64,000 nt of DNA from Nocardia rosealba. GTDB lineage: Bacteria; Actinomycetota; Actinomycetes; Mycobacteriales; Mycobacteriaceae. Location: the NCBI RefSeq assembly GCF_020216065.1, contig NZ_JAIWNA010000002.1, forward strand, positions 682,001 through 746,000. Reading direction: 5' to 3'. Both the position numbers and the translations under genes were made by a program. The notes beneath the pieces are model-generated. The model was not told the DNA's origin and made no database searches. It was given only the letters and a program-made list of their open reading frames with translations. Positions within the stretch are counted from its first letter, which is position 1. Each line of letters starts with the position of its first letter. Shown piece after piece: positions 26,202-34,525 of the stretch.

Positions 26202-27676
26202 GCGTGTCAGCCTGGGCCGCAAGGCGTTTCGCCGCTGTGCCGCTGCGCGTCGGGCTGGTGCTCGTGCTGCTCGCGCTCGCGGCGGTGGTGCTCACCGCGG
26301 TGGGGGCAGTGGTGACCTCGGTGATGTCGAACTCGCTCACCGACCGGGTCGACGAACAGCTCATCGACGCCTCGCGGACCTGGGCACAGCCGAGAGCGAT
26401 GAAGCAGGTCACCGACTCGGCGGGCAACACCCGCTGGGTGCCCGCCGACGCACCGAACGCCATGCCGATGGAAGGGGAGCAGCCGCGCCGGTTCGCCGAG
26501 ATCCGCACCGGACCCGACGGCGAGGTCTATCTCGAGTCGCCCGGCGCCACCGACGGCTCGTCCGGGCTGCCGGACGTCACCGGTGACGAGCGCGGCCCAC
26601 GCACAGTCGGATCCCGCAGCGGTCCCGACACCGACTGGCGGGTGCTGACCACCACGAACGGCCACGGCTCGGTCACCGTCGGCCTGTCGTTGTCGGAAAC
26701 CAGGCAGACGATCATGGGCCTGCTTCTGGTGCAGGTCGTCGCGGGTGTCGCCGCGTTGCTGCTGCTCGGCATCGTCGGCTATCTGGTGGTGCGGTGGAGT
26801 CTTCGCCCGTTGCGGGCGGTGGAGGAGACAGCGGCCGCTATCGCCGACGGTGATCTGCACCGCCGTGTTCCGGTGCGCGATGTCGACACCGAGGTCGACC
26901 ATCTCGCCCGCTCACTGAACGTGATGCTCACCCGAATCCAGGACGGTGTCGTCGCGACCGAGGCCTCCGAGGCGGCGGCGCGGCGTTCCGAGGCGCGGAT
27001 GCGTGAGTTCGTCGCCGACGCCAGCCATGAATTGCGCACCCCGCTCACCACCATCCGGGGATTCGCCGAGCTGTACCGGCACGGGCACCGCACCGACCCC
27101 GAGACCCTGTTCGGCCGGATCGAGGCCGAGTCCATCCGGATGGGCGGACTGGTCGGTGACCTGCTGACGCTGGCCGATCTCGACGCCAACCGACCCCTCG
27201 AGCGGACACCCGTCGACCTGCTGGCCCTGGCGCGGGACGCGGTCGGCGATGCCCACGCCCGCGAGGCCGGACAGCCCGTCGCTCGCGCGATCGAGCTGGA
27301 AGTCTCCGGTGACGGAGCGATGGTTGTGATCGGGGACGAGGCACGACTGCGACAGGTCATGGCGAATCTGGTGGGCAACGCGCTCACCCATACCCCGCCC
27401 GGGACCCCGGTCACCGTGCGCTTGCGCCCGGGTGAGGACGAGGTGGCCTTCGATGTCGTCGACGAGGGGCCCGGCCTGCCGGCTGAAGCCGCGTCGCGGG
27501 TGTTCGAACGGTTCTATCGCACCGACAACTCCCGCACCCGGTCCAGCGGCGGCTCCGGCCTCGGGCTGTCCATCGTCGCGGCACTGGTGGCGGCCCACGG
27601 CGGGCACGTCGGTGTCGAGAGCACACCCGGTCGCGGCGCCACGTTCACCGTGGTGCTGCCCAACGACATGCGCTGA
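26198..27676 (+). CDS. Sensor histidine kinase
   Basis: A 492-residue kinase starting at GTG 26198. It has membrane segments at about 17-42 and 174-199 enclosing an extracytoplasmic sensor domain of about 130 residues, a HAMP domain, the HisKA box DASHELRTPL with His277, and a HATPase domain with N, G1 and G2 boxes (GNALTHTPPG, DEGPGLP, GGSGLGLSIV). It phosphorylates the response regulator encoded just upstream. The sensor domain has no recognised fold. The gene ends one base before the convergent BASS transporter gene. Confidence 0.93.
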   Translation: MSVSAWAARRFAAVPLRVGLVLVLLALAAVVLTAVGAVVTSVMSNSLTDRVDEQLIDASRTWAQPRAMKQVTDSAGNTRWVPADAPNAMPMEGEQPRRFAEIRTGPDGEVYLESPGATDGSSGLPDVTGDERGPRTVGSRSGPDTDWRVLTTTNGHGSVTVGLSLSETRQTIMGLLLVQVVAGVAALLLLGIVGYLVVRWSLRPLRAVEETAAAIADGDLHRRVPVRDVDTEVDHLARSLNVMLTRIQDGVVATEASEAAARRSEARMREFVADASHELRTPLTTIRGFAELYRHGHRTDPETLFGRIEAESIRMGGLVGDLLTLADLDANRPLERTPVDLLALARDAVGDAHAREAGQPVARAIELEVSGDGAMVVIGDEARLRQVMANLVGNALTHTPPGTPVTVRLRPGEDEVAFDVVDEGPGLPAEAASRVFERFYRTDNSRTRSSGGSGLGLSIVAALVAAHGGHVGVESTPGRGATFTVVLPNDMR

Positions 27677-28561
27677 CTACGCCGTGACCGGGGCAGGCTC
27701 CCGGTGCACCGCCCGGCGGCTGATGAGCGCGCCGAACAGCGTGGCCAGCGGCGTCATCAGCACGGCGTACACGGCGGCGGGCACCGCGATGCGCGCACTG
27801 TCGAGGACGGTGATCGCCAGGGTGATGGCGATCGCGCTGTTGTGCACGCCGACCTCCATCGACGACGCGATCGCCTGCGGCGGGCTCACCCCGAACGCGA
27901 GCGGCACCAGGTAACCGGTGGTGAGGCTGATGACGCAGAACACCATGGTGATCGCGCCGACATCGAGGAAGTAGCCGCCGATCGCCGCCCGGTCCGCGAT
28001 CATCGTGACCGCCACGATCACCGCGAGGATCAGCACCGACGCGATCCGCACCGGCAAATCCATCCGGCCCGCGAATTCCGGGGCCCGGCGCCGCACCTGC
28101 ATGCCGATCAGGACCGGGATCAGCACGATAGCGATCACCTGCACGGTCTTGCCGAACTGCAACCCCAGCTGACCGGTCTCGTTGTCGGCGAACTGGTGGA
28201 TGGCCAGATTGGTGACCACCGGCACGGTCACCACACACAGCATCGAATTGACCGCGGTGAGCGTCACATTCAGTGCCACATCACCACGGAACAGGTGACT
28301 GAACAGATTCGCGGTCGCCCCACCCGGCGAGGCGGCGAGCAGCATCATCCCCACCGCGAGCAACGGCTCGAGGTCGAACAGCATCACCAACCCGAACGCC
28401 ACCGCGGGCAACACGATCACCTGACACACCAGAGCCACCGCGACGGCCTTCGGCGCCCGGGCGACCCGCGTGAAATCGGCCCCGGTCAACGACAGGCCGA
28501 GCCCGAACATGATGACGGCCAGCGCGGGCGGCAGCGCCGTGGAAAGAAACGAGGAGTTCAT
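27677..28561 (-). CDS. Bile acid:sodium symporter family (BASS) transporter
   Basis: A 294-residue membrane protein with nine to ten hydrophobic segments. FGLGLSLTGADF near the start, ASPGGATANLFSHLFRGD (about 77-94) and the later EVGVHNSAIAI (about 237-247) are the two sodium-binding crossover regions of the BASS family. Bacterial members import small organic anions such as pantoate or pyruvate, or keto acids, with sodium. The gene abuts the histidine kinase gene with no spacer, so read-through from one into the other is likely. Substrate unknown. Confidence 0.85.
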   Translation of the reverse strand: MNSSFLSTALPPALAVIMFGLGLSLTGADFTRVARAPKAVAVALVCQVIVLPAVAFGLVMLFDLEPLLAVGMMLLAASPGGATANLFSHLFRGDVALNVTLTAVNSMLCVVTVPVVTNLAIHQFADNETGQLGLQFGKTVQVIAIVLIPVLIGMQVRRRAPEFAGRMDLPVRIASVLILAVIVAVTMIADRAAIGGYFLDVGAITMVFCVISLTTGYLVPLAFGVSPPQAIASSMEVGVHNSAIAITLAITVLDSARIAVPAAVYAVLMTPLATLFGALISRRAVHREPAPVTA

Positions 28562-28684
28562 GCACCACCGATCGTCGCGGAACCCCTACCTTATGCGGCA
28601 AGAGCTTTCGCCACACCGCTGTTCGAGCGAACCCTGGTCCGGGCAGCGTCGGGCAGCGATGTGGCGAAGGTCCGTGAGCAGGTC

Positions 28685-30049
28685 TCAGGCGGCGAGGGCG
28701 TGGGCGTCGCGCGGCCACCGCTGATGTGCTGCGTCGATGACGTAGGGATGGGTGTGCTGGTAGAGCCGGTCGGTGATGCGAACGGCGTCGGCCAGGCGGG
28801 CCGGATCGATGGTTCCGATCTCGTGCAGGTGGGTGATCTCGGCCGGGTCGTGGCGGGGCCAGGACCGCAGCGCGACGATGGTTCCGAGGGCGGCCAGACC
28901 GAGCAGCACCAGCCAGGTGGTCGTGAAACCGGCTGCGGTGGTGAGCCATCCGGCGATCGGATAGGTGAGCAGCCACGCCAGGTGCGACAGCGAGAACTGC
29001 GCGGCGAACAACGCGGCCCGGTCGGCGGGTTGTGAGGACCGCCGCAGAATCTGCCCGGTCGGGGTCAGGACGGCGGCAGTGCCCGCCCCGATCACCGCCC
29101 ACACGGCGCCCGCCGCGATCCAGCGCCACTGTCCCGCCGCGGCATTCGACAGCGCGACGGCCGCGCCGAGTCCGGTCATCAGGGTCGTGGCACCGCTCAG
29201 CATCACCGGCCGGGGGCCGACCCGGTCGAGCACCCGCGGCAACGACAGCGCCACCACTATGGTGCCGAAACCGTTGGCGGCCAGCAGGATCGCGACACCG
29301 GTCTGCGAACCGCCGAGCGTGTCGCGCACATAGTTGACGGTGTTGACCATGATGACCGACCCCGCTGCCGCGACTACCAGGTTCAACCCGAGCAGCCCAC
29401 GCAGCCTGGGCGTCGCGGCGAAGATCCGCATTCCCACTGCGATCCGCTGCCGGAAACTGCCACCGGTGGTGGCACCGGCGTCGGGAATCCTGGTGGAGAC
29501 CACGAGGACGGCCGAGACCACGAAGCCGATGGCAGTGCCGACGAACAGCCAGTGGAAGCTGATCAGGGTGAGCGCCGCCGCCGCGAGCATCGGGCTCAGC
29601 AGCGTCTCCATGGTCGCGGCCAGCTGGGCCGCCGACAGCGCCCGGGTGTAGTCGCGTTCGTCGGGCAGGATGTCGGGGATCACCGCCTGATATGTCGGAG
29701 TGAAGGCCGCTGATGCGGTCTGCAGTACGGCGATGAGTACGTAGATGTGCCAGATCTGGTCGATGAACGGCAGCGCGAGCACCACGGCACCGCGCACCGC
29801 GTTGAGCGAGACGAGGAAGAGCCTGCGCGGGAACCGGTCGGCGTAGGCGGCGACGATCGGGGCGACGGTCACGTACACCAGCATCTTGATGGTGAGCGCG
29901 GTGCCGAGCACGGCCCCTGCCTCGGCGCCCGCCAGTTCGTAGGCGAGCAGACCCAGTGCGACCGTGGTCAATCCGGTGCCGAACAGCGCCGTCATCTGGG
30001 CGGTGAACAGCCGGAGGTAGTCGCGGTTGGCGAACAGCGAGGTGATCAT
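28685..30049 (-). CDS. MFS transporter (EntS-like) with soluble C-terminal tail
   Basis: A 454-residue MFS protein with about 12 membrane segments up to residue 395 and a hydrophilic tail of about 55 residues containing several His (ITHLHEIGT, YQHTHPYV). The first-loop motif AYADRFPRRLFL is the MFS motif A variant of the EntS/MFS_3 group, which exports siderophores, drugs or metals. The upstream region contains a CCCCTAGGGG palindrome of CsoR/RcnR type. Together with the His-rich tail this raises metal export as a possibility, but no direct evidence exists. Confidence 0.8.
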   Translation of the reverse strand: MITSLFANRDYLRLFTAQMTALFGTGLTTVALGLLAYELAGAEAGAVLGTALTIKMLVYVTVAPIVAAYADRFPRRLFLVSLNAVRGAVVLALPFIDQIWHIYVLIAVLQTASAAFTPTYQAVIPDILPDERDYTRALSAAQLAATMETLLSPMLAAAALTLISFHWLFVGTAIGFVVSAVLVVSTRIPDAGATTGGSFRQRIAVGMRIFAATPRLRGLLGLNLVVAAAGSVIMVNTVNYVRDTLGGSQTGVAILLAANGFGTIVVALSLPRVLDRVGPRPVMLSGATTLMTGLGAAVALSNAAAGQWRWIAAGAVWAVIGAGTAAVLTPTGQILRRSSQPADRAALFAAQFSLSHLAWLLTYPIAGWLTTAAGFTTTWLVLLGLAALGTIVALRSWPRHDPAEITHLHEIGTIDPARLADAVRITDRLYQHTHPYVIDAAHQRWPRDAHALAA

Positions 30050-30082
30050 GCTCCGAAGGTACGACTTCGCGGCCTGAAAGTA

Positions 30083-30098
30083 AACCCCTAGGGGGTAT
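30083..30098 (-). promoter_or_regulatory. CsoR/RcnR-like operator candidate upstream of the MFS gene
   Basis: CCCCTAGGGG (30085-30094) is a perfect palindrome and extends to an ATACCCCC-TA-GGGG form on the minus strand. G/C-tract sites of this kind bind CsoR, RcnR and FrmR family repressors. It lies 36 bp upstream of the MFS start and 68 bp upstream of the divergent PAS-ANTAR gene. No such repressor gene is in the window. Confidence 0.35.
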
Positions 30099-30165
30099 GG
30101 GTATCGAATCTGCGGAATCGGGCCCGATAGCTTCCTGACCGGGTGCGATAGGGGATACTTCGTAG

Positions 30166-30849
30166 GTGACGTTGAGTGAACAATCAGTACCGGACGCGGT
30201 CACCGCGATCAGCCAGGTGATCGGCGCCGAGGCCTGTTCGGGCATCGGTTCGTTCCAGTTCTGGTTCGCCGACGGGCGCTGGGAATGGTCCGACGAGCTC
30301 GCCGAGATCTACGGCTACGGCCCCGGTGAGGTCGAGCCGACCACCGAGCTGCTGCTGTCGCACAAGCACCCCGACGACCAGCAGGACCTCGGCACCGCGA
30401 TCACCTGCGCCATCGACGCGGGCGAACCGGTGTGTGGCAGGCACCGCATCATCGACACCCGAGGCACCGAGCACGAGGTGATCATCGTCGGCGACCACCT
30501 CACCGACGACGACGGCACGGTGATCGGCACCACCGGCTACTACATCGACGTCACCCAGCGCCTGGAAGAGGAACGCAAGGAGACCCTCGACGAGACCCTG
30601 CCCGAACTGATCGAGGCGCGCGCCGCCATCGAGCAAGCCAAGGGCGTACTCGTCCTCATGTACGGCGTCGGCCCCGACCAGGCGTTCAAAGTGCTGCGCT
30701 GGCGCTCCCAGGAGACGAACACCAAACTCCGCGATCTCGCCGCCCAGCTCGTCGAGGACGCCCGCGGCCTCGAACCTCAAGTGCCGGGTTGCCGCACCCG
30801 CTTCGACCACCTGCTGCTGACCGCGCACGAACGGGTCGATCAGGCCTGA
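30166..30849 (+). CDS. PAS-ANTAR domain antitermination regulator
   Basis: The GTG at 30166 starts a 227-residue protein. Residues 20-130 form a PAS fold (WSDELAEIYGYGPGEVEPTTELLLSHKHPDD, then GYYIDVT at the end). Residues 145-200 form an ANTAR domain (RAAIEQAKGVLVLMYGVGPDQAFKVLRWRSQETNTKLRDLA). ANTAR domains bind paired RNA hairpins and prevent termination. PAS-ANTAR proteins are common stress or redox regulators of mycolate actinobacteria. Its stop codon is inside a long palindrome that acts as terminator; the RNA targets are unknown. Confidence 0.88.
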   Translation: MTLSEQSVPDAVTAISQVIGAEACSGIGSFQFWFADGRWEWSDELAEIYGYGPGEVEPTTELLLSHKHPDDQQDLGTAITCAIDAGEPVCGRHRIIDTRGTEHEVIIVGDHLTDDDGTVIGTTGYYIDVTQRLEEERKETLDETLPELIEARAAIEQAKGVLVLMYGVGPDQAFKVLRWRSQETNTKLRDLAAQLVEDARGLEPQVPGCRTRFDHLLLTAHERVDQA

Positions 30850-30884
30850 TCCGGTACCGGATCAGGCTGTATACCAGACTTTTT
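30844..30884 (+). terminator. 24-bp perfect palindrome and T run after the PAS-ANTAR gene
   Basis: GCCTGATCCGGT (30844-30855) is followed directly by its exact complement ACCGGATCAGGC (30856-30867), including the stop codon of the gene. TTTTT follows at 30880-30884. This is a strong intrinsic terminator candidate. Overlap of hairpin and last codons may also couple translation to termination. Confidence 0.7.
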
Positions 30885-30980
30885 CGGGTCCCCGGCGAGC
30901 CGTCGTCGCGTCGCTACTCAGTGCTAGTGTGCGAATCGTCGGCGCCCTCTGTGCCGCGTTGATCGATGGGAGTAATCGGT

Positions 30981-31556
30981 ATGGGTGTCAGTTTGTCCAA
31001 GGGTGGCAACGTTTCGCTGACCAAGGCGGCGCCGAACCTCACCGCTGTCGCGGTCGGTCTCGGCTGGGATCTGCGGACCACCACCGGCACGGACTTCGAC
31101 CTCGACGCCAGCGCCATCGCGCTCGGCGCCGACAAGAAGGTCGTGTCCGACAAGCACTTCGTGTTCTTCAACAACCTGAAGTCCCCCGAGGGCGCGATCG
31201 AGCACATCGGTGACAACCGCACCGGTGAGGGCGAGGGCGATGACGAGGTCGTCAACGTCGACCTGGCCAACACCCCGCCGACCATCGAGAGCATCGTCTT
31301 CCCGGTCTCGATCTACGACGGCCTCACCCGCAACCAGTCCTTCGGTCAGGTCCGCAACGCCTACATCCGCGTGGTCGACCAGGCCAACGGCGAGGAACTG
31401 GCCCGCTACGACCTGTCCGAGGACGCCTCGACCGAAACCGCCATGGTCTTCGGTGAGCTGTACCGCAACGGCGCCGAATGGAAGTTCCGCGCGATCGGCC
31501 AGGGCTACGCCTCCGGCCTCGAGGGCATCGCCCGCGATTTCGGCGTCAACCTCTGA
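30981..31556 (+). CDS. TerD-family stress protein
   Basis: The ATG at 30981 gives 191 residues, the usual TerD length; MGVSLSKGGNVSLTK is the family N-terminus. Calcium-binding motifs are present: DFDLDASA near residue 39 and the GEGEGDDE acidic loop near 86. TerD proteins form calcium-dependent beta sandwiches linked to tellurite resistance and general stress, often near membrane-associated complexes. Here the gene is alone, with terminators on both sides, rather than in a ter operon. Confidence 0.92.
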   Translation: MGVSLSKGGNVSLTKAAPNLTAVAVGLGWDLRTTTGTDFDLDASAIALGADKKVVSDKHFVFFNNLKSPEGAIEHIGDNRTGEGEGDDEVVNVDLANTPPTIESIVFPVSIYDGLTRNQSFGQVRNAYIRVVDQANGEELARYDLSEDASTETAMVFGELYRNGAEWKFRAIGQGYASGLEGIARDFGVNL

Positions 31557-31567
31557 TTCCTCCCGCA

Positions 31568-31590
31568 CGGGGCCGCACGGCGCGGCCCCG
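31568..31590 (+). terminator. Terminator of the TerD gene
   Basis: CGGGGCCGC (31568-31576) and GCGGCCCCG (31582-31590) form a perfect 9-bp G/C stem with a five-base loop, 11 bp after the TerD stop. Confidence 0.75.
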
Positions 31591-31603
31591 GGCGGTTGAT
31601 CGG

Positions 31604-31615
31604 GTAGTGCGCTAC
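31604..31615 (+). promoter_or_regulatory. Palindrome GTAGTGCGCTAC, site 1 of the shared motif
   Basis: GTAG and CTAC arms around TGCG, 38 bp upstream of the astacin gene start. One of six variants of GTRGTSSRCTAC found in promoter regions between 31600 and 46710. Confidence 0.5.
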
Positions 31616-31653
31616 GCGCGCGAGGGCGGTGAGTCCGCCGCACGCTGAAGTGC

Positions 31654-32433
31654 ATGACTATCGAGAACTCTTTCACCCATACCGAGGCCACCGGCGAATT
31701 CCGCTCGGGCCCGGAGGCAGGCGCCAGCCCGATCGGCAGTGTCGGACACGGTGTGCGCGAACTGCGCTACGCGGCGGTCGACGAGCTGGCCGTCTTCGAG
31801 GGCGACATCGTCCTCGGCACCCTCGCCGAGATCGACGAACGCCGCAGACTCGAAGGCATCGTCGTCACCGGCGGGTTCTTCCGCTGGCCGGGCGCGGTGG
31901 TGCCGTTCGAGATCGATCTGGGTCTGCCCGCCCCGCACCGCGTGCACGACGCGGTCGCGCAGTGGCACGAGCGAACCAGGATCCGCTTCGTCCCACGCAC
32001 CGCGCAGCACCCGGACTTCGTACGCTTCGTCCCGAGCACCGCGAGCCGTTCGGCGGTGGGCAGGCAGGGCGGTCCGCAGACGATCGAGCTCGCCGACACC
32101 GCCCCGGTGGGCACCGTCGTGCACGAGATGGCCCACGCGCTCGGACTCTGGCACGAACAGAGCCGACAGGACCGCGACGCCTTCGTGGAGGTGCGCCTCG
32201 CGCACGTCGACCCCGCCCATCGCCACAATTTCGCCCAGCACATCACCGACGGTGACGATGTCGGCGGCTACGACTTCGGCTCCATCATGCATTACCCCCC
32301 AACGGCTTTCAGCGTCGACGGCAGCCCGACGATCGTCGCGCGCGTGCCGTTGCCGCCGGGCACCGGCATGGGCCAGCGCACCGCGCTCTCACCGGGCGAC
32401 GTAGCCGCCGTCCACGCCATCTATCCCGGCTGA
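31654..32433 (+). CDS. Astacin-type (M12A) zinc metallopeptidase
   Basis: The 259-residue protein has the astacin zinc site HEMAHALGLWHEQSR (His157, Glu158, His161, His167) and the Met-turn SIMHY at 210-214. The prodomain-like N-terminus is about 75 residues (VFEGDIVLG at 47-55; FRWPGAVVPFEID near 76-88 marks the catalytic domain start). Astacins are normally secreted, but no signal peptide is present. The gene precedes the large protease/WD40 operon in the same direction with a 105-bp gap and has its own copy of the shared palindrome. Confidence 0.9.
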   Translation: MTIENSFTHTEATGEFRSGPEAGASPIGSVGHGVRELRYAAVDELAVFEGDIVLGTLAEIDERRRLEGIVVTGGFFRWPGAVVPFEIDLGLPAPHRVHDAVAQWHERTRIRFVPRTAQHPDFVRFVPSTASRSAVGRQGGPQTIELADTAPVGTVVHEMAHALGLWHEQSRQDRDAFVEVRLAHVDPAHRHNFAQHITDGDDVGGYDFGSIMHYPPTAFSVDGSPTIVARVPLPPGTGMGQRTALSPGDVAAVHAIYPG

Positions 32434-32455
32434 GCCGCGGGCGCGCGGAATTCGA

Positions 32456-32467
32456 GTGGTGCACTAC
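32456..32467 (+). promoter_or_regulatory. Palindrome GTGGTGCACTAC, site 2 of the shared motif
   Basis: The symmetry extends to 18 bp (CGAGTGGTGCACTACTCG, 32453-32470) with one mismatched pair. It lies 71 bp before the ATG at 32539. The ACTACTCGTG half is identical to that of site 6 upstream of the heme dioxygenase gene. Confidence 0.55.
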
Positions 32468-32538
32468 TCGTGTCCACCACCACCTTCGGCGCCCACGCTG
32501 ACAACACCAGCACACACTCCCCGGGCGAGGTGACCCCC

Positions 32539-34503
32539 ATGGATACCGAGAGCGAACGCACCGACGCATGGCGCGAACAGATGGACGCCGCATCGCGGCG
32601 GTTCGCCGACACTGCCGAGCAACGCGAAGAGGTGGAACGCAGACGTGCCGCCACCGAGTCGGTGGTCGTCGACACGAAAGAGCAGATCGTGGCCCGCGCC
32701 GACCGATTGCTCGTCACCGGGGAGGTGCCCGCCACCGCGGTGATCGAATTGGGCAGGCACGACCCGGTCGACGGCATCGGCTCCCTCGAGCGGGTGATCG
32801 GCTTCGCCAACGAGTTACAGGCGGTGAACTTCCTGACCCGTGGGGCCCGCGCGGCGCAGGCGGTGGCCCGGATCTCGCTGAACGACAACGGCCGCCAGAT
32901 CCCCGTCGGCACCGGCTCGATGGTGTCGCCGCAGCTTTTGCTCACCAACAACCACGTGTTGCCGACGGTGGCGGATGCCGCGTCGGTGGTGGTCGAGTTC
33001 GGGGCCGAGGTGGCGGCGAACAACGTGCCGGGCCCCACGGTGCACTACCGGCTGGCGCCCGAGGACCTGTTCGTCACGAGCGAGCACCTGGACTACACCC
33101 TGGTGCGGGTCGCACCGAATGCCGACGGTTCGTTCGCGGGTGGGGAGTTCGGCTGGAACAAGTTGATCGCCGAGCCGGGCAAGATCGTGATCGGTGAGGC
33201 GATGAACGTCGTCGGGCATCCCTCGGGCAGGCTCAAGGAGATCTCGATCCGCGACAACCGCCTCGACCTGCAGCTCGAGCATTTCCTGCACTACCACTCC
33301 GACACCGAACCGGGTAATTCCGGTTCGCCGGTCTTCAACGACCAGTGGGAGATCGTCGCCCTGCATCACGCCGGCGTGCCGAAGAAGGACGACAAGGGCC
33401 GCGTGCTGCGCAAGGACGGCAAGCTGTGGCAGCGCGGCGACGGTGACGACGCCATCGAGTGGATCGCCAACGAGGGCACCCGGGTGAGCGTGCTGCTGCG
33501 CGACCTGGGCTCCCGCAGCTTCGACCCCGCGCAGCGCGCCCTCCTCGACGAACTCGGGCCGACCGCCGCTCTGCCTGTCGTCGAGACCGTGACAAGGTCT
33601 GTGCCACAGCCTGTTCTGGTACGGGAGAGCACCGTTCGCGGGCTGCGCGGACGACCGGTCGGGGCGGCCGGCCGCAGCGTGCTGTTCCTGCACGGTCGCG
33701 GTCAGCAGGGTCGTGACCCGGCCGAACTGCGCCGCACCTGGACCGCCGGGCTGAACAAGGGACTCACCCTCGCCGGCCTCGGCCCGCTCGACCCCGCCGA
33801 CGCGTACTTTCCGTTCTACGGTGACCGGCTCGTCGAGAGCATGGACACCCGCGAAGCCGTCGACACCGGCCCCGCTCTCTACGAAGAACTGGTCGCCGAG
33901 GCCGCCCAGCGCGCGGGGATGCCGACCGACCTGCCCGCCGACCCGCAGACCCGTGAACTGTTCGGCGGTTTCGGTGCGGTACTGCTGGACCGCTTGCACG
34001 ACCAGCTCGGCTGGATCGCCGCCCGCAGCGGACTCGATTCGGCGCTCATCGGCGCCATCTTCAAGGACGTCGCCGCCTATCTCGACGACGAACGGGTCCG
34101 CAAGAGTGTGCTCGACGCGGTGCTGGCCGACGTGCCGAGCGGTGGTGAGCTGGTCCTGGTGAGCCACAGCCTCGGTACCGTGGTCGCCCTCGATCTGCTC
34201 ACCCAGCTGCCGCAGGAAGTGAACGTGCGCATGCTGGTCACCGCGGGCAGCCCGCTCGGCCTCGACGGGGTGTACCGCAAGCTGCTCACCGGTGGGGCGA
34301 ACCGGCCCGAGCGCGTCGGCGAGTGGCTCAACACCTGGTACGCGGGCGACCCCATCGCCATCGGCTGCCCGCTGAGCCGGGCGTGGGGAGCCGGGCTGCG
34401 CGAGGTTCCGGTCGAGAACCCCAAGGAACGCGCGCACGACATCGCGGAATATCTCGCGCACGCCGCCGTCGCCGCCACCATCGGCGGCGCGCTGTCCGCA
34501 TAA
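32539..34503 (+). CDS. Trypsin-like serine peptidase fused to alpha/beta hydrolase
   Basis: This 654-residue protein joins two serine hydrolases. Residues about 100-325 are a trypsin-like peptidase with His139 (TNNHVL), Asp185 (DYTLVRV) and Ser261 (GNSGSPV). Residues about 375-650 are an alpha/beta hydrolase with FLHGRGQQG and nucleophile Ser544 in SHSLG. The N-terminal 95 residues are helical and charged; there is no signal peptide. ATG 32539 is preferred to GTG 32470 because the palindrome would otherwise touch the start. It begins a run of five same-direction genes with gaps of at most 26 bp. Short-gap trypsin-like domains of this type occur in bacterial conflict systems with caspases. Confidence 0.85.
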   Translation: MDTESERTDAWREQMDAASRRFADTAEQREEVERRRAATESVVVDTKEQIVARADRLLVTGEVPATAVIELGRHDPVDGIGSLERVIGFANELQAVNFLTRGARAAQAVARISLNDNGRQIPVGTGSMVSPQLLLTNNHVLPTVADAASVVVEFGAEVAANNVPGPTVHYRLAPEDLFVTSEHLDYTLVRVAPNADGSFAGGEFGWNKLIAEPGKIVIGEAMNVVGHPSGRLKEISIRDNRLDLQLEHFLHYHSDTEPGNSGSPVFNDQWEIVALHHAGVPKKDDKGRVLRKDGKLWQRGDGDDAIEWIANEGTRVSVLLRDLGSRSFDPAQRALLDELGPTAALPVVETVTRSVPQPVLVRESTVRGLRGRPVGAAGRSVLFLHGRGQQGRDPAELRRTWTAGLNKGLTLAGLGPLDPADAYFPFYGDRLVESMDTREAVDTGPALYEELVAEAAQRAGMPTDLPADPQTRELFGGFGAVLLDRLHDQLGWIAARSGLDSALIGAIFKDVAAYLDDERVRKSVLDAVLADVPSGGELVLVSHSLGTVVALDLLTQLPQEVNVRMLVTAGSPLGLDGVYRKLLTGGANRPERVGEWLNTWYAGDPIAIGCPLSRAWGAGLREVPVENPKERAHDIAEYLAHAAVAATIGGALSA

Positions 34504-34525
34504 CTCTCACGAAGGCAGGTGCACC

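Noticed and set aside
1..31632. 16-base word GCGCGAGGGCGGTGAG present at 1-16 and near 31617
   Set aside because: One pair of short G+C-rich words, in coding sequence in one case and intergenic in the other, with no further similarity; chance or codon bias.
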